Below, one piece after another: positions 8,567 through 17,154 of a DNA stretch of 36,415 nucleotides. The DNA lies in NCBI GenBank assembly GCA_026706845.1, contig JAPOXY010000021.1, positions 1-36,415 on the forward strand, written 5' to 3'. This DNA comes from Gemmatimonadota bacterium (GTDB lineage Bacteria; Latescibacterota; UBA2968). Numbering within the stretch: position 1 is the stretch's first letter; the number at the start of each line of letters is the position of its first letter. The position numbers were made by a program, and so were the translations under genes. The notes under the pieces were generated by a model. It was given only the letters and a program-made list of their open reading frames with translations. It did not search any database and had not been told where the DNA came from.

Positions 8567-10980
8567 TCTATTGCTTCTCGTTTAATTTCTACCCATTTGG
8601 ATAGATCGGCCTCTAATTTGGGGTCCAGTTCAAGTGCCCTTTGAAAGTGGTACAAAGCTTTGGGCTGATCGTTCAAGAATTGGACCGTGATTTCCCCTAC
8701 AGCGGCGTGTACATCAGCTTGTTTATCGTCTAACTGTAACGATTGTTCGAGGTGCCCTACCGCCTGTTTGTAGTCTTCTCCCTCGACAGCAATATTTGCC
8801 AGAAAATTATAAGCCATAGGAAGTGGATGAATCTGGGTTGAAAGCAAGAGGACTTTCGCGGCCTCTTGCTTTTTCTGGCGTTCGTATAGACGATAGACGA
8901 GCGCAATATACAGATTGGCTGTCTCGACTTCCGTACCTGGGGTGACTCGCCGGGTCCCTTCCTCAAGAAAGGACAAAGTTAAATCGGTCAGGCCCAATTC
9001 CAATAAACTCCTCCCGCTCCCCCAGAGCAGCCAATGCGGATTCAGGTTGTGAGCAGCCTGTGTCCAGTATGCCCGGTATAGTTTCATGGCCTCTTCCCCC
9101 CGTTGCCTGTGTATCTCTGATGCAATGAGGTGGGCAATTTTCGATTGGGGAAATTGCGCTATCGCTCGTCTGGCCGCCAGCAGACTCTGGTCGAGATCTC
9201 CTGCCTGAAGCGCGGAACAGGCTGTCTCCAACAGAGAATCAACACAATGGGGATTTGTTGAGGCCTGTTTCTGCAGGTGTGCGATGCCCTGCTGATAGGC
9301 GGTGTTTTTTTTAAAAATCATGACAGTCGGGTGATCAAAGCCTACAAACGTCGGTTCACTGCCATCATCTTTGAACGCTATACTACCCAGAGAGGGATAG
9401 TGCCTGAAGCGCCGGACTAAATCAAAACCCAACTCACCATCTACCAATACCTGGTAGAAAGCCGCACCCCCCGGAACCAGTTCGGGAGCAGCAGTGAATT
9501 GTTGGTACCGATTGACGTCTGTTATGACTATGTAATCCAGGTCGCGTAACTGTTCCTTTACAAAGATGAATTCTACTTTGCAGGTTGTGAATCCACGTAA
9601 TGTAAAGAGCACTCCCATCTTGATTGGACGAACGGAATATTTCTCCGAATGGATCATTCCGCGCATAGAGAATCCACCTCTTTCGACACCTACCCGGCTA
9701 TTGGCAGGGATATGTTTGTCTATCCAGCGTGCGGCCTGGATGCGGCTGTCTTCCCGGGTATAGAGGCTGGCAAAAGCAACGCCGTAAATGGCGCTGTACA
9801 CAAATACCGCAGCACAAATCCCAATGCCCAATTTTCGCGCCTGGACAAATTGAGGAGATCGGATGAACCAGACGCAAAAATCCGCCGATAAAATAGCCAA
9901 AAAGGGCAATAGAGGTAGGAGATACCTTATGGGCTTGGCCTGCAAGCCGCCGATCACGTAAAAATAGATCCCGATCCAGAGCAAGATCAGTCCTTTTTGA
10001 TGATCTATTTTCCAGAGACTATATGATAATCCAAAGACGAAGAAGATGGTAAGAGGCCAACCCACCCCCAGAGGCCACAGATGGCTCCAGTGATACAGAT
10101 AAGGGATCGTGTGGATATCCACTAAGCTCCAGATTGTGAGGAATTCTCCTCGAGCCCATTCCATTGCAAAACCCAGACCGTAAGGATTTGTATCTTGAAA
10201 AATCAGATCCCGGTCCAGGACGAGAAAAGGCTGGAGAGCCACCAAACACAACACTGCTGATAGACCCGCCAGCCAAATAGAAGGTGTCAGGACTGCTTTT
10301 AATTGTCGCTGACGAGTGACATAGCCGACCAGCAATATAAATCCCGCTGATAAGCCTATCAGGCGAACGGCGGCACTGAGTCCGATCAATATGCCCGTCA
10401 ATACAAACCACCGCCAATCAGACCGTTCGAATGCTCTTAAAAGGACATACATAGTGGCCAGAATCAGCAGTGTGAACAATCCATCTACGGTATAGAAATG
10501 GGCCAGTTGGATTGCTATTGGGGCTACGGCTACGATGCAAACAGCGAGCAGACCGGCTATCTCGTTGAACCACCGAGCACCCAATAACCAGACCAGGTAC
10601 AGGGTCAGACAGGAAACCAGCACCGCCAGAATACGGGCGGTGAAATATACGTATCGGACCCCATCGGGTGATTTCTGGTTTGTAAAGTCCAGGCCAAAAA
10701 TAATGCTGTTAAATTCCAGTACGCCTCGCAAAAGATAGATGGGCAGCATGCCATAGCTGGTGATTTTGGGGGATAGTGGATCAATGGGATCTAAAGCGGC
10801 CTGGATGAGGGCAGTTTCATCGGGATGAAAATGATAAAACGCCCTCTCAGATTGGCCTGATCCGTCCAGCACAAATGAACTATCTCCTCTGGTCAATCCC
10901 ACAAAGCGCAGCGAACAGCCCAATATGATGCATAATATTACACAGTGAGAAAACTTGATCTGTTCTCTAATCCCACGCAT
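8563..10980 (-). CDS. GT-C-type membrane glycosyltransferase with C-terminal TPR domain
   Basis: An 805-residue protein inserted between hisG and hisD. After a first helix (VILCIILGCSLRFVGL) comes the acidic loop FHPDETALI, typical of PMT/ArnT-like GT-C enzymes. About ten further membrane helices extend to roughly residue 400, then a periplasmic section. Residues about 590-790 contain TPR-like helices (QAVGHLEQSLQLDDKQADVHAAVG, ALYHFQRALELDP). It probably transfers sugar from a polyprenyl carrier to an exported acceptor, with the TPRs as a docking surface; the acceptor is unknown. Its base composition differs visibly from hisG and hisD: lower GC, less GC at third positions, and almost no long open frames on the other strand. 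It starts 28 bp after hisG, and its TGA overlaps the hisD ATG. Confidence 0.75.
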   Translation of the reverse strand: MRGIREQIKFSHCVILCIILGCSLRFVGLTRGDSSFVLDGSGQSERAFYHFHPDETALIQAALDPIDPLSPKITSYGMLPIYLLRGVLEFNSIIFGLDFTNQKSPDGVRYVYFTARILAVLVSCLTLYLVWLLGARWFNEIAGLLAVCIVAVAPIAIQLAHFYTVDGLFTLLILATMYVLLRAFERSDWRWFVLTGILIGLSAAVRLIGLSAGFILLVGYVTRQRQLKAVLTPSIWLAGLSAVLCLVALQPFLVLDRDLIFQDTNPYGLGFAMEWARGEFLTIWSLVDIHTIPYLYHWSHLWPLGVGWPLTIFFVFGLSYSLWKIDHQKGLILLWIGIYFYVIGGLQAKPIRYLLPLLPFLAILSADFCVWFIRSPQFVQARKLGIGICAAVFVYSAIYGVAFASLYTREDSRIQAARWIDKHIPANSRVGVERGGFSMRGMIHSEKYSVRPIKMGVLFTLRGFTTCKVEFIFVKEQLRDLDYIVITDVNRYQQFTAAPELVPGGAAFYQVLVDGELGFDLVRRFRHYPSLGSIAFKDDGSEPTFVGFDHPTVMIFKKNTAYQQGIAHLQKQASTNPHCVDSLLETACSALQAGDLDQSLLAARRAIAQFPQSKIAHLIASEIHRQRGEEAMKLYRAYWTQAAHNLNPHWLLWGSGRSLLELGLTDLTLSFLEEGTRRVTPGTEVETANLYIALVYRLYERQKKQEAAKVLLLSTQIHPLPMAYNFLANIAVEGEDYKQAVGHLEQSLQLDDKQADVHAAVGEITVQFLNDQPKALYHFQRALELDPKLEADLSKWVEIKREAIE

Positions 10981-11008
10981 TGGTCAGGTTCCCGAGGAGA
11001 ATTTTCCG

Positions 11009-11887
11009 TTAATAAATCACTTTGTTCAGGGGATATTCGATGATGCCTTCGGCACCCGATTTTTTGAGTTTTGGTATGAGGTCGCGCACGATGCGCTCAT
11101 CGACGATGACTTCGATGGCGACCCAGTTTTCGTCGAATAAGTTGGCGATGGTGGGGTTGTTGAGCGCGGGTAGATTTTTGACGATTTGCGCGAGGTCGGC
11201 GCGGCGTACGTTCATTTTCAGGCCGACTTTGTCTTCGGCGTTGAACGCGCCGATGAGGAGGGTGGCGATGTGTTGCGCTTTTTCGCGTTTCCACGCATCG
11301 CTATAGGCATTCTTGTTGGCGATGAGTCTGGGCGTGGTTTCAAACATGGTGTCTATGACGCGCAGGTTGTTGGCGCGCAGCGAGGATCCGGTTTCGGTGA
11401 GTTCGGCGATGGCATCGACGAGGCCGGGTACGCGCACTTTGGCTTCGGTAGATCCCCAGGAGTATTCGACTTCGGCGGTTATGCCGCGGTCTTTGAGGTG
11501 GTTGCGCGTGGCTGTGACGAGTTCGGTGGCGATGCGCTTGTCCTGCAGGTCCTGTATGGTCTGGATGTCCGAGTCTTCGGGTACTGCGATGACCCAGCGC
11601 GCGGGTTGCGATGTGGTTTTGCTATAGGCAAATTCGGCGATTTCGATGATGTCGGCTTCGTTTTCGCGGATCCAGTCGATGCCTGTGAGTCCGATGTCGA
11701 GAACGCCGCGTTCGACGTAGTGCGCGATTTCCTGGGCGCGCAGAAATAAGCCCTCGAGTTCGGGGTCGTCAATGACGGGCGTGTAGGACCGGTGGCTGGC
11801 GCGGATGCGATAACCGGCTTTGGCAAACAGGGTGAGTGTGGATTCTTGAAGACTCCCGGAGGGAAGGCCGATTTTTAGTATGGGCAT
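11009..11887 (-). CDS. hisG: ATP phosphoribosyltransferase, long form
   Basis: HisG condenses ATP with PRPP, the first and feedback-controlled step of histidine biosynthesis. The protein has 292 residues, matching the long (HisG-L) form with a C-terminal ACT-like histidine-binding domain (about residues 215-292), so it should not need HisZ. Family motifs include LKIGLPSGSLQEST at the N-terminus, ERGVLDIGLTGIDW, the PRPP-side block around DAIAELTETGSSLRANNLR, and the regulatory-domain start LLIGAFNAEDKVGLKMNV. The ATG at 11887 is preceded by AGGAG with a 10-nt spacer. As the first gene of the minus-strand operon it is followed by a glycosyltransferase rather than another his gene. Confidence 0.95.
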   Translation of the reverse strand: MPILKIGLPSGSLQESTLTLFAKAGYRIRASHRSYTPVIDDPELEGLFLRAQEIAHYVERGVLDIGLTGIDWIRENEADIIEIAEFAYSKTTSQPARWVIAVPEDSDIQTIQDLQDKRIATELVTATRNHLKDRGITAEVEYSWGSTEAKVRVPGLVDAIAELTETGSSLRANNLRVIDTMFETTPRLIANKNAYSDAWKREKAQHIATLLIGAFNAEDKVGLKMNVRRADLAQIVKNLPALNNPTIANLFDENWVAIEVIVDERIVRDLIPKLKKSGAEGIIEYPLNKVIY

Positions 11888-12090
11888 AAGGGGTCTGCTC
11901 CTGTATTAACACATAAATCAAATGTACTAAAACAAATGAATTATACACACCCTCATTTATTTTTTTCATTTACTACTTTATCTACATCTGTATAAGATAA
12001 GATTTTTTGTTTTTTTTGGGAAATTTAATGCCTATAATTATGAAAATTGAGTTATCTCAGAAGAATTGACCTGACAATAGGAGTTTAATC
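11888..12090. promoter_or_regulatory. AT-rich divergent promoter region, his operon / yfcE-like gene
   Basis: This 203-bp gap separates hisG (minus) from the YfcE-like gene (plus) and is far richer in A+T than its surroundings, as expected for divergent promoters. On the plus strand, TATAAT at 12033-12038 and TATAAG at 11991-11996 (with TTTACT 16 bp upstream) are candidate -10 elements. On the minus strand TATAAT lies at 11940-11945, with only a poor -35. Ribosome binding sites are AGGAG at 12079-12083 (plus) and AGGAG at 11898-11902 (minus). I saw no histidine-rich leader peptide and no clear attenuator hairpin before hisG, so control by classical his attenuation is not supported. Confidence 0.45.
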
Positions 12091-12585
12091 ATGGGAAAAT
12101 CACATCTCGTCGGTTTGATTACGGATACACACGATAATAAACACGCGGTTGAGAAAGCGGTTGAGCTTTTCAATGCGCGCGATGTGGGGCTGGTGCTGCA
12201 CGGGGGCGATTATATCGCGCCGTTTAATGCGCGCTGGATGAGTGATTTGACGGTGCCTTTTGTCGGGGTTTTTGGGAATAACGATGGGGAGAAGTTCGGC
12301 TTGCGGGCGCTTTTTGAAGATCTGGGTCCGATTCACCGCCCGCCTTATGTACACGAGTGGGAGGGCAAGCGCATTTTGATGTTGCACGAGCCAGATGAGG
12401 TGGATGCCCTATCACAGAGCGGTGCTTATGATGTGATTTTTTACGGGCATACGCACGAGATCGATGTGCGAAGAGGCAATACGCTGGTGATTAATCCGGG
12501 GGAGGCGTGCGGGTGGACGACGGGGCGGGAGACGGTGGGGATTCTGGATCTGAATGCGATGGATGTGGAGATTGTGGATTTGTAG
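12091..12585 (+). CDS. YfcE/MJ0936-family metallophosphoesterase
   Basis: A 164-residue calcineurin-like phosphodiesterase. The two-metal site is readable: D12 and H14 (LITDTHDN), D40 (LHGGDY), N63/N64 (FGNNDG), H99 (MLHEPDE), and H120/H122 (YGHTHE) followed by VINPGEACG. Length and order match the YfcE/MJ0936 family, which hydrolyses phosphodiester test substrates in vitro; physiological substrates are generally unknown. The fourth motif is usually a His-Gly pair, but here the residue after H99 is Glu. AGGAG lies 7 nt before the ATG. The gene ends 14 bp before uvrC and is probably co-transcribed with it and the recombinase. Confidence 0.88.
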   Translation: MGKSHLVGLITDTHDNKHAVEKAVELFNARDVGLVLHGGDYIAPFNARWMSDLTVPFVGVFGNNDGEKFGLRALFEDLGPIHRPPYVHEWEGKRILMLHEPDEVDALSQSGAYDVIFYGHTHEIDVRRGNTLVINPGEACGWTTGRETVGILDLNAMDVEIVDL

Positions 12586-12599
12586 GGGAGAGGTGCAAT

Positions 12600-14408
12600 A
12601 TGAGCGAGCATATTGACGGTATTGTGGCGCTGATGCCCAGGGAGCCTGGTGTGTACATGATGAAGGGCGACGAGGGGCAGATTATTTATATCGGCAAGGC
12701 CAAGATGTTGCGCAGCCGGGTGCAGCAGTATTTTCGCCCGAATGCCCATGATGGGCGGCGGCAGTTTCGGGCGCTCGTTCGCAATGTGCGCGATCTGGAA
12801 TATATTGTTACGGATACGGAGTTGGAGGCGTTGATTTTAGAGGCGAATTTGATCAAGGCGCACAAGCCGCGCTACAATATCAGTTTGAAGGACGATAAGA
12901 AGTATCCGTATATCCGCATTACAAAAGAGGCGTTTCCCCGCGTTGTGGTGACGCGCGATGTGGTGGAGGATGGGTCGCGCTATTTGGGTCCTTATACGGA
13001 TGTGCGGGCGATGCGGCGCATGGTAGAGACGATGCACCGGTTGTTTCGGATTCGGAGTTGTGATTACGATTTGCCAAAGTCCAATGTGCGGTTGTGTCTG
13101 GATTACGAGATCAAGCGGTGCGACGGGCCGTGCGAGGGTTTGATTGTGGCAGAGGCGTATCAGAAGATTGTGGATGAGGCGGTGTTGTTTTTGACGGGGC
13201 GGCACACGCAGGTTATGGTGACGCTTAAAGAGCGGATGAAGCGGGCGGCAGAGGCGTTGAGGTTCGAGGAGGCGGCGATTTATCGGGATCGCATTCAGGC
13301 ACTGGATCAGGCTTCGAGCCGACAAAAGGTGGTGTCCAATGATTTGACGGATTGGGATGCGATTGCGATTGCACGGGAAGATGACGAGGCTTGCGGGGTG
13401 GTGATGGAGGTGCGCGATGGGCGGTTGATCGGGCGGCAGAATTATTTTCTCGGGGGGGTGCTCGATGCGTCTGAGGAGGAGGTGGTTTCAAAATTTGTGC
13501 AGTTGTTTTACGCTACGGCTACTTTTGTGCCGCGAGAAGTGTGCCTGCCGGGTGATATTGAGGATCGGGAGACGGTGCTCGATTGGCTTACTGAGCGCTC
13601 AGAGGGTGGGGTTGAGATGCGCGTGCCCCAGCGGGGGGATAAGTTTCAGTTGATAAAGATGGCGGGGAATAATGCGCGGTTGTTGTTGTCGGAGCGGCGG
13701 TTGAAGCGCGAGAATCGCAGGTCGCAAGCGCCCGCAGCCGTGCAGGCGCTTCAGCGCGATTTGCATCTGGAGAAGCCACCGCGGTGGATCGAGGCGGTGG
13801 ATATTTCAAATATTCAGGGGTCGGATCCGGTGGCGTCGCTGGTGTGTTTTGTGGATGGCAGGGCGCTAAAGCGCGAGTACCGGCATTTTAAAATTACGGG
13901 GTTGGAGGGGCCCAATGATTTTGCGATGATGCAGCAGGTGGTGACGCGGCGGTTTAAGCGGCTGATGGAGGAGGGCAAGAAGTTTCCGGATTTGCTGCTG
14001 GTTGACGGGGGCAAGGGTCAGCTTTCGAGCGCGGTTGAGGCGTTGAAAGCGTTGGGGATTGAAGATCAGGCGGTGATTGGTCTGGCGAAGCGGTTGGAGG
14101 AGGTGTTTTTGCCGGGGCTGTCCGATCCGCAGAATATTCCGAAGACGTCGTCGTCGTTGAAGTTGTTGCAGATGTTGCGCGATGAGTCGCACCGGTTTGC
14201 GATTACATACCACCGCAAGTTGCGCGATAAGCGGACGCTGACGTCGGAGTTAGACGAGATTCCCGGGGTGGGTCCGTCGCGGCGCATCGCACTGTTGAAG
14301 CATTTCGGTTCGGTGAAGCGGATTCGAGAAGCAGAGGTGGAGGAGGTGGCAGAGGTTGAGGGGGTGGGGGTGAGATTGGCGGAGGTGATTTGTGAGGGGT
14401 TGAAATAA
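12600..14408 (+). CDS. uvrC: Excinuclease ABC subunit C
   Basis: UvrC makes both incisions in nucleotide-excision repair after loading by UvrB. The 602-residue protein has all expected parts: an N-terminal GIY-YIG nuclease (PGVYMMKG...IIYIGKAKMLRSRV), four cysteines (RSCDYD, VRLCLDY, KRCDGPC) matching the reported iron-sulfur site, the UvrB-binding UVR helix pair (EALRFEEAAIYRDRIQAL), the RNase H-like 3'-to-5' incision domain (AVDISNIQGSDPVAS, LLLVDGGKGQLSSA), and a C-terminal helix-hairpin-helix (IPGVGPSRRIALLKHFGS). I place the start at ATG 12600, which has GGGGAGAGG just upstream and puts the GIY-YIG domain at the usual distance. The open frame extends 31 codons further upstream without family similarity. 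The stop shares one base with the xer start. Confidence 0.95.
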   Translation: MSEHIDGIVALMPREPGVYMMKGDEGQIIYIGKAKMLRSRVQQYFRPNAHDGRRQFRALVRNVRDLEYIVTDTELEALILEANLIKAHKPRYNISLKDDKKYPYIRITKEAFPRVVVTRDVVEDGSRYLGPYTDVRAMRRMVETMHRLFRIRSCDYDLPKSNVRLCLDYEIKRCDGPCEGLIVAEAYQKIVDEAVLFLTGRHTQVMVTLKERMKRAAEALRFEEAAIYRDRIQALDQASSRQKVVSNDLTDWDAIAIAREDDEACGVVMEVRDGRLIGRQNYFLGGVLDASEEEVVSKFVQLFYATATFVPREVCLPGDIEDRETVLDWLTERSEGGVEMRVPQRGDKFQLIKMAGNNARLLLSERRLKRENRRSQAPAAVQALQRDLHLEKPPRWIEAVDISNIQGSDPVASLVCFVDGRALKREYRHFKITGLEGPNDFAMMQQVVTRRFKRLMEEGKKFPDLLLVDGGKGQLSSAVEALKALGIEDQAVIGLAKRLEEVFLPGLSDPQNIPKTSSSLKLLQMLRDESHRFAITYHRKLRDKRTLTSELDEIPGVGPSRRIALLKHFGSVKRIREAEVEEVAEVEGVGVRLAEVICEGLK

Positions 14409-15328
14409 TGTCTATAGACCAGATGATAATTGCCCCAAAGTTGGGGCGCGCATTGCAGCGGTTTCTCGATTCTGTGACGCTGGAGCGCGGGTTGTCGGAT
14501 AATACGGCGCGTGCTTATGAGCGCGATTTGAGCCGGTATTTGACGTTGTTGACGGATTTGGGGATCCGCGCACCCGATGAGATTTCTCAGACGGAGGTGT
14601 CCGCGCTGTTGAATTTGCTTTCGGAGATGGGGCTGGAGGCGTCGAGTGTGGCGCGCAATTTGACGGCGGTGCGGATGTTTCACAGGTTTTTGATAGGGGA
14701 AGGGCTCGCGCGCAGGGATCCGACGGAGCATTTGAAGCCGCCTAAGTTGGGGCGAAAATTGCCGTCGGTGCTGAATATTTACGAGGTTGAGCGGTTGATG
14801 CTGGCGCCGGATGTGGAGACGCCCTTAGGGCTACGCGATCGCGCGCTTATAGAGATGCTTTATGGGGCGGGGCTGCGGGTGTCGGAGTTGATCGGGTTGT
14901 CGCAGGTGGATTTGCTGTTTGATGTGGAGGTGGTTCGGGTGCTGGGCAAGGGCGGGCGCGAGCGCGTGGTGCCGATTGGGTCAGAGGGTATTGAGTGGGT
15001 GTCTGAGTATTTGGATGCGGTGCGTCCGGAGTTGGTCAAGCTGCAAACCGGGTCTGAGGTGTTTTTGAATTTTCGCGGTGGTCCGTTGTCGCGGATGGGT
15101 GTGTGGAAGGTGCTGAGGCAATACGTGGTGCTGGCGGGGTTGGAGAAGAAGGTGAGTCCACATACGCTGCGGCATTCTTTTGCGACGCATTTGCTGGAGG
15201 GGGGCGCAGATTTGCGGGCGGTGCAAGAGATGCTGGGGCATGCGGATATTTCAACGACGCAGATTTATACGCATGTGGATCGGGAGTATTTGAAGGAGGT
15301 ACACCGGACGTTTCATCCGAGGGCATGA
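14408..15328 (+). CDS. xerD: Xer-type tyrosine recombinase (XerC/XerD)
   Basis: A 306-residue site-specific recombinase with an N-terminal SAM-like core-binding domain (residues about 15-105) and a catalytic domain. The full active-site set is visible: R157 (GAGLRVSEL), K181 (LGKGGRER), H252 and R255 (HTLRHSFATHLL), H278 (LGHADIST) and nucleophile Y287 (TQIYTHV). Length and motif spacing match chromosomal XerC/XerD, which resolve chromosome dimers at dif. It is not flanked by att-like repeats or other mobile genes, and its start overlaps the uvrC stop (TAATG), so a housekeeping role is more likely than an integrase. XerC and XerD are hard to separate by eye, so the symbol is a best guess. Confidence 0.85.
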   Translation: MSIDQMIIAPKLGRALQRFLDSVTLERGLSDNTARAYERDLSRYLTLLTDLGIRAPDEISQTEVSALLNLLSEMGLEASSVARNLTAVRMFHRFLIGEGLARRDPTEHLKPPKLGRKLPSVLNIYEVERLMLAPDVETPLGLRDRALIEMLYGAGLRVSELIGLSQVDLLFDVEVVRVLGKGGRERVVPIGSEGIEWVSEYLDAVRPELVKLQTGSEVFLNFRGGPLSRMGVWKVLRQYVVLAGLEKKVSPHTLRHSFATHLLEGGADLRAVQEMLGHADISTTQIYTHVDREYLKEVHRTFHPRA

Positions 15329-15466
15329 GAAGTGTGAAGATGGATTGATGAAAAAATAGGTGCTTCCAGGGCCTCTACGCTTTTGTATTGCAAGAGAAAT
15401 ATTTTACCTTATTTTTTCCGTATTCGCAGTATTCGCAGAGAAAGCCATTTTACAAGGGAGGTTGTT
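15329..15466. other. Intergenic leader before first Cache gene
   Basis: A 138-bp AT-richer gap between the recombinase and the first multi-Cache gene. It opens with one partial copy (15330-15339) of the AAGTGTGAAG unit that recurs at 34462 and 35551. A 9-bp direct repeat, TATTCGCAG twice, lies at 15421-15438. The ribosome binding site AAGGGAGG is at 15454-15461. The last part resembles the leader of the second Cache gene (17095-17154), so the duplication included upstream DNA. No convincing -35/-10 pair and no terminator hairpin after the recombinase were seen. Confidence 0.5.
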
Positions 15467-17077
15467 ATGTTTCGGGATGTTTGTCGCGTGTTCGTGTTGG
15501 CACTGGTGGCCGGTGCGATGTGGGTTGGTGGTAATGCACAGATCACGAGTTCTTCCGCGATGGCCGCCGATGACGACGATGCGCTCACAAAAGCTTATGT
15601 GATGAAGGCCATTGAGCGTTACCAGCGCGATGGGCGGGAAGCCGCACTCGCATACTACAATAGCCGAGAAAGCATCGAAGGCGAGCGGTTCATGAATATC
15701 ATTGACCCGCAGCAAAGCGTCATACTGGCAAGCGGTTTATCCACTCGCGTCGGTGCGCCCGCGCCCGCCCTCGGTCCAGTCACTCCGGAAGGTATCTGGA
15801 TGGATCATCAAGATATTCATCACATAACCCGACAGTTAGGCCCCAAGCGCAGCTTCCTCATTCGGCACGATGATCTCGTTTTCATGGCCGGGCATTTCAC
15901 GTTGCAAGAAAATCTGGCCGACGTCACCCGCAATTACATCGCCAAAGCGATCGCGCACTACGGCCGAGAGGGCCTGGAAGCGACTGTCGCGTATTACAAC
16001 AGCCGGGAAAGCGTGGATGGGCATTTTTATTTGTTCCTCATCGGGGCCGATGATCTCTACCTGGCACATCCCATTTTCCCGCACCTGATCGGCACGGACA
16101 TCAAGGACGTGGTGGGTTCGGACGGTCAAGAATTGGGCAAGGAAATCGCCGAGGCGACCGAGGAAGGCCATTGGGTGGAATACCTGTGGCCGAACCCGGT
16201 AACACAGCGGGAAGAACACAAGGCGGCCTGGGTGGTGCGCCACGACGGGCTGATCTTCGCATCGGGCTACTACACGTCAGATACCGAGGCCGGGTCGCCG
16301 CCCTGGCAGGGTGCCGATCCGAGGGAGTACACCGTGGCGTACGTGCAACGGGCCATTGAACGCTACAAGAGCGATGGCCTGGAGGCGATGAAGGCATACT
16401 ACAACAGCGTGGCCTCCATTGAGGGCGAGTGGTATTTGTTCGCCACCGACGCGGACGACATCTATCACGTCCACCCGCTGATTTCCAAACTGATCGGCAC
16501 GGACCTCAAGGATGTGGTGGGTTCCGATGGCTACGAACTGGGCAAGGCGCTGGTCAAGGCGGAGGAAGGCGTGGGTGTTTGGGTGGAATACCTGTGGCCG
16601 CATCCGGTGACGCTGGCGGAGGTTCCCAAGGTGGGCTATGCCATCCGGCGCGATGGGCTGCTTTTCGCTTCGGGCTATTACCCTGCCCCAGAGAGTCCCG
16701 AAGCGGGCACTAAGGCATACGTGCAGGCTGCGATAGATAAGTATAAACAGGAGGGCCTGGAAGCTACAGTCGCCTACTACGGCAGCCGGGAGAGCATTGA
16801 AGGCCAATCGTCTCTGTTCCTGATTGACGAGAATGGCCGCATCGCTGTCTTCCTTGTTGCGCCCGGAGCGGTGGGTCTCAACATCGAGAGCGTTAAGGTA
16901 CCCAGCACCGGATTTGAACTTGGCAAAGAAATAGTGCGTGCGACCGAGGCCGGGCACTGGATTCACTACCAGCGGCCCAACGTGAGAACCGGCGTAATCC
17001 TGGATGCACATGCATGGGTGATTCGCTACGATGGTCTGGTTTTCGGCTCGAGCTACTTTGGCGAACCGGCCGATTGA
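15467..17077 (+). CDS. Exported protein of four tandem Cache-like domains (copy A)
   Basis: A 536-residue exported protein. The signal peptide (MFRDVCRVFVLALVAGAMW) is followed by a probable cleavage site near GGNA-Q. Four repeated units follow at about residues 40-154, 155-288, 289-414 and 415-536. Each has the pattern AYV-AIERY-GLEA-AYYNSRESIEGEWYLF, D-DD-Y-HP, LIGTDIKDVVGSDGYELGKEI, GHWVEYLWPNPVT, and RHDGLIFASGYY. This resembles single-Cache (sCache_2-type) extracellular ligand-binding domains of chemoreceptors and sensor kinases. No membrane anchor or cytoplasmic signalling domain follows, so it is probably a soluble periplasmic or secreted binding protein. Unit 1 is the most diverged. 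I start at ATG 15467 because AAGGGAGG lies 5 nt upstream and the signal peptide begins there. The ligand is unknown. Confidence 0.75.
   Translation: MFRDVCRVFVLALVAGAMWVGGNAQITSSSAMAADDDDALTKAYVMKAIERYQRDGREAALAYYNSRESIEGERFMNIIDPQQSVILASGLSTRVGAPAPALGPVTPEGIWMDHQDIHHITRQLGPKRSFLIRHDDLVFMAGHFTLQENLADVTRNYIAKAIAHYGREGLEATVAYYNSRESVDGHFYLFLIGADDLYLAHPIFPHLIGTDIKDVVGSDGQELGKEIAEATEEGHWVEYLWPNPVTQREEHKAAWVVRHDGLIFASGYYTSDTEAGSPPWQGADPREYTVAYVQRAIERYKSDGLEAMKAYYNSVASIEGEWYLFATDADDIYHVHPLISKLIGTDLKDVVGSDGYELGKALVKAEEGVGVWVEYLWPHPVTLAEVPKVGYAIRRDGLLFASGYYPAPESPEAGTKAYVQAAIDKYKQEGLEATVAYYGSRESIEGQSSLFLIDENGRIAVFLVAPGAVGLNIESVKVPSTGFELGKEIVRATEAGHWIHYQRPNVRTGVILDAHAWVIRYDGLVFGSSYFGEPAD
16067..16710 (+). 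repeat. 644-bp duplicated block, copy 1 (identical to 18118-18761)
   Basis: By eye I find no mismatch between this block and 18118-18761 at a constant offset of 2051 bp. It covers the end of Cache unit 2, all of unit 3, and the linker into unit 4. Just outside it the copies differ at many positions: 16066 is A where 18117 is G, and 16711 is T where 18762 is C, with more synonymous and coding changes beyond. The sharp edges suggest gene conversion or a very recent exchange inside an older duplication. Confidence 0.85.
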
Positions 17078-17154
17078 GCCGCTCATAAAAGCTAAAGTAT
17101 TTTATTGCAGTTCGCAGTTGTGGCAGAGAAAACCATTTTGCGAGGGAGATTGTT

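Noticed and set aside
11888-12090. His attenuator or T-box/riboswitch before hisG
   Set aside because: No run of His codons, no T-box sequence and no stable terminator hairpin could be found in this AT-rich gap.
12507-12599. Upstream start for uvrC
   Set aside because: The added 31 residues are Gly/Asp/Cys-rich and lie inside the YfcE-like gene; ATG 12600 has a ribosome binding site and the correct N-terminus.
14408-15328. Integrase of a mobile element
   Set aside because: The gene overlaps uvrC, has XerC/D length and motifs, and there are no att-like repeats, tRNA or cargo genes.
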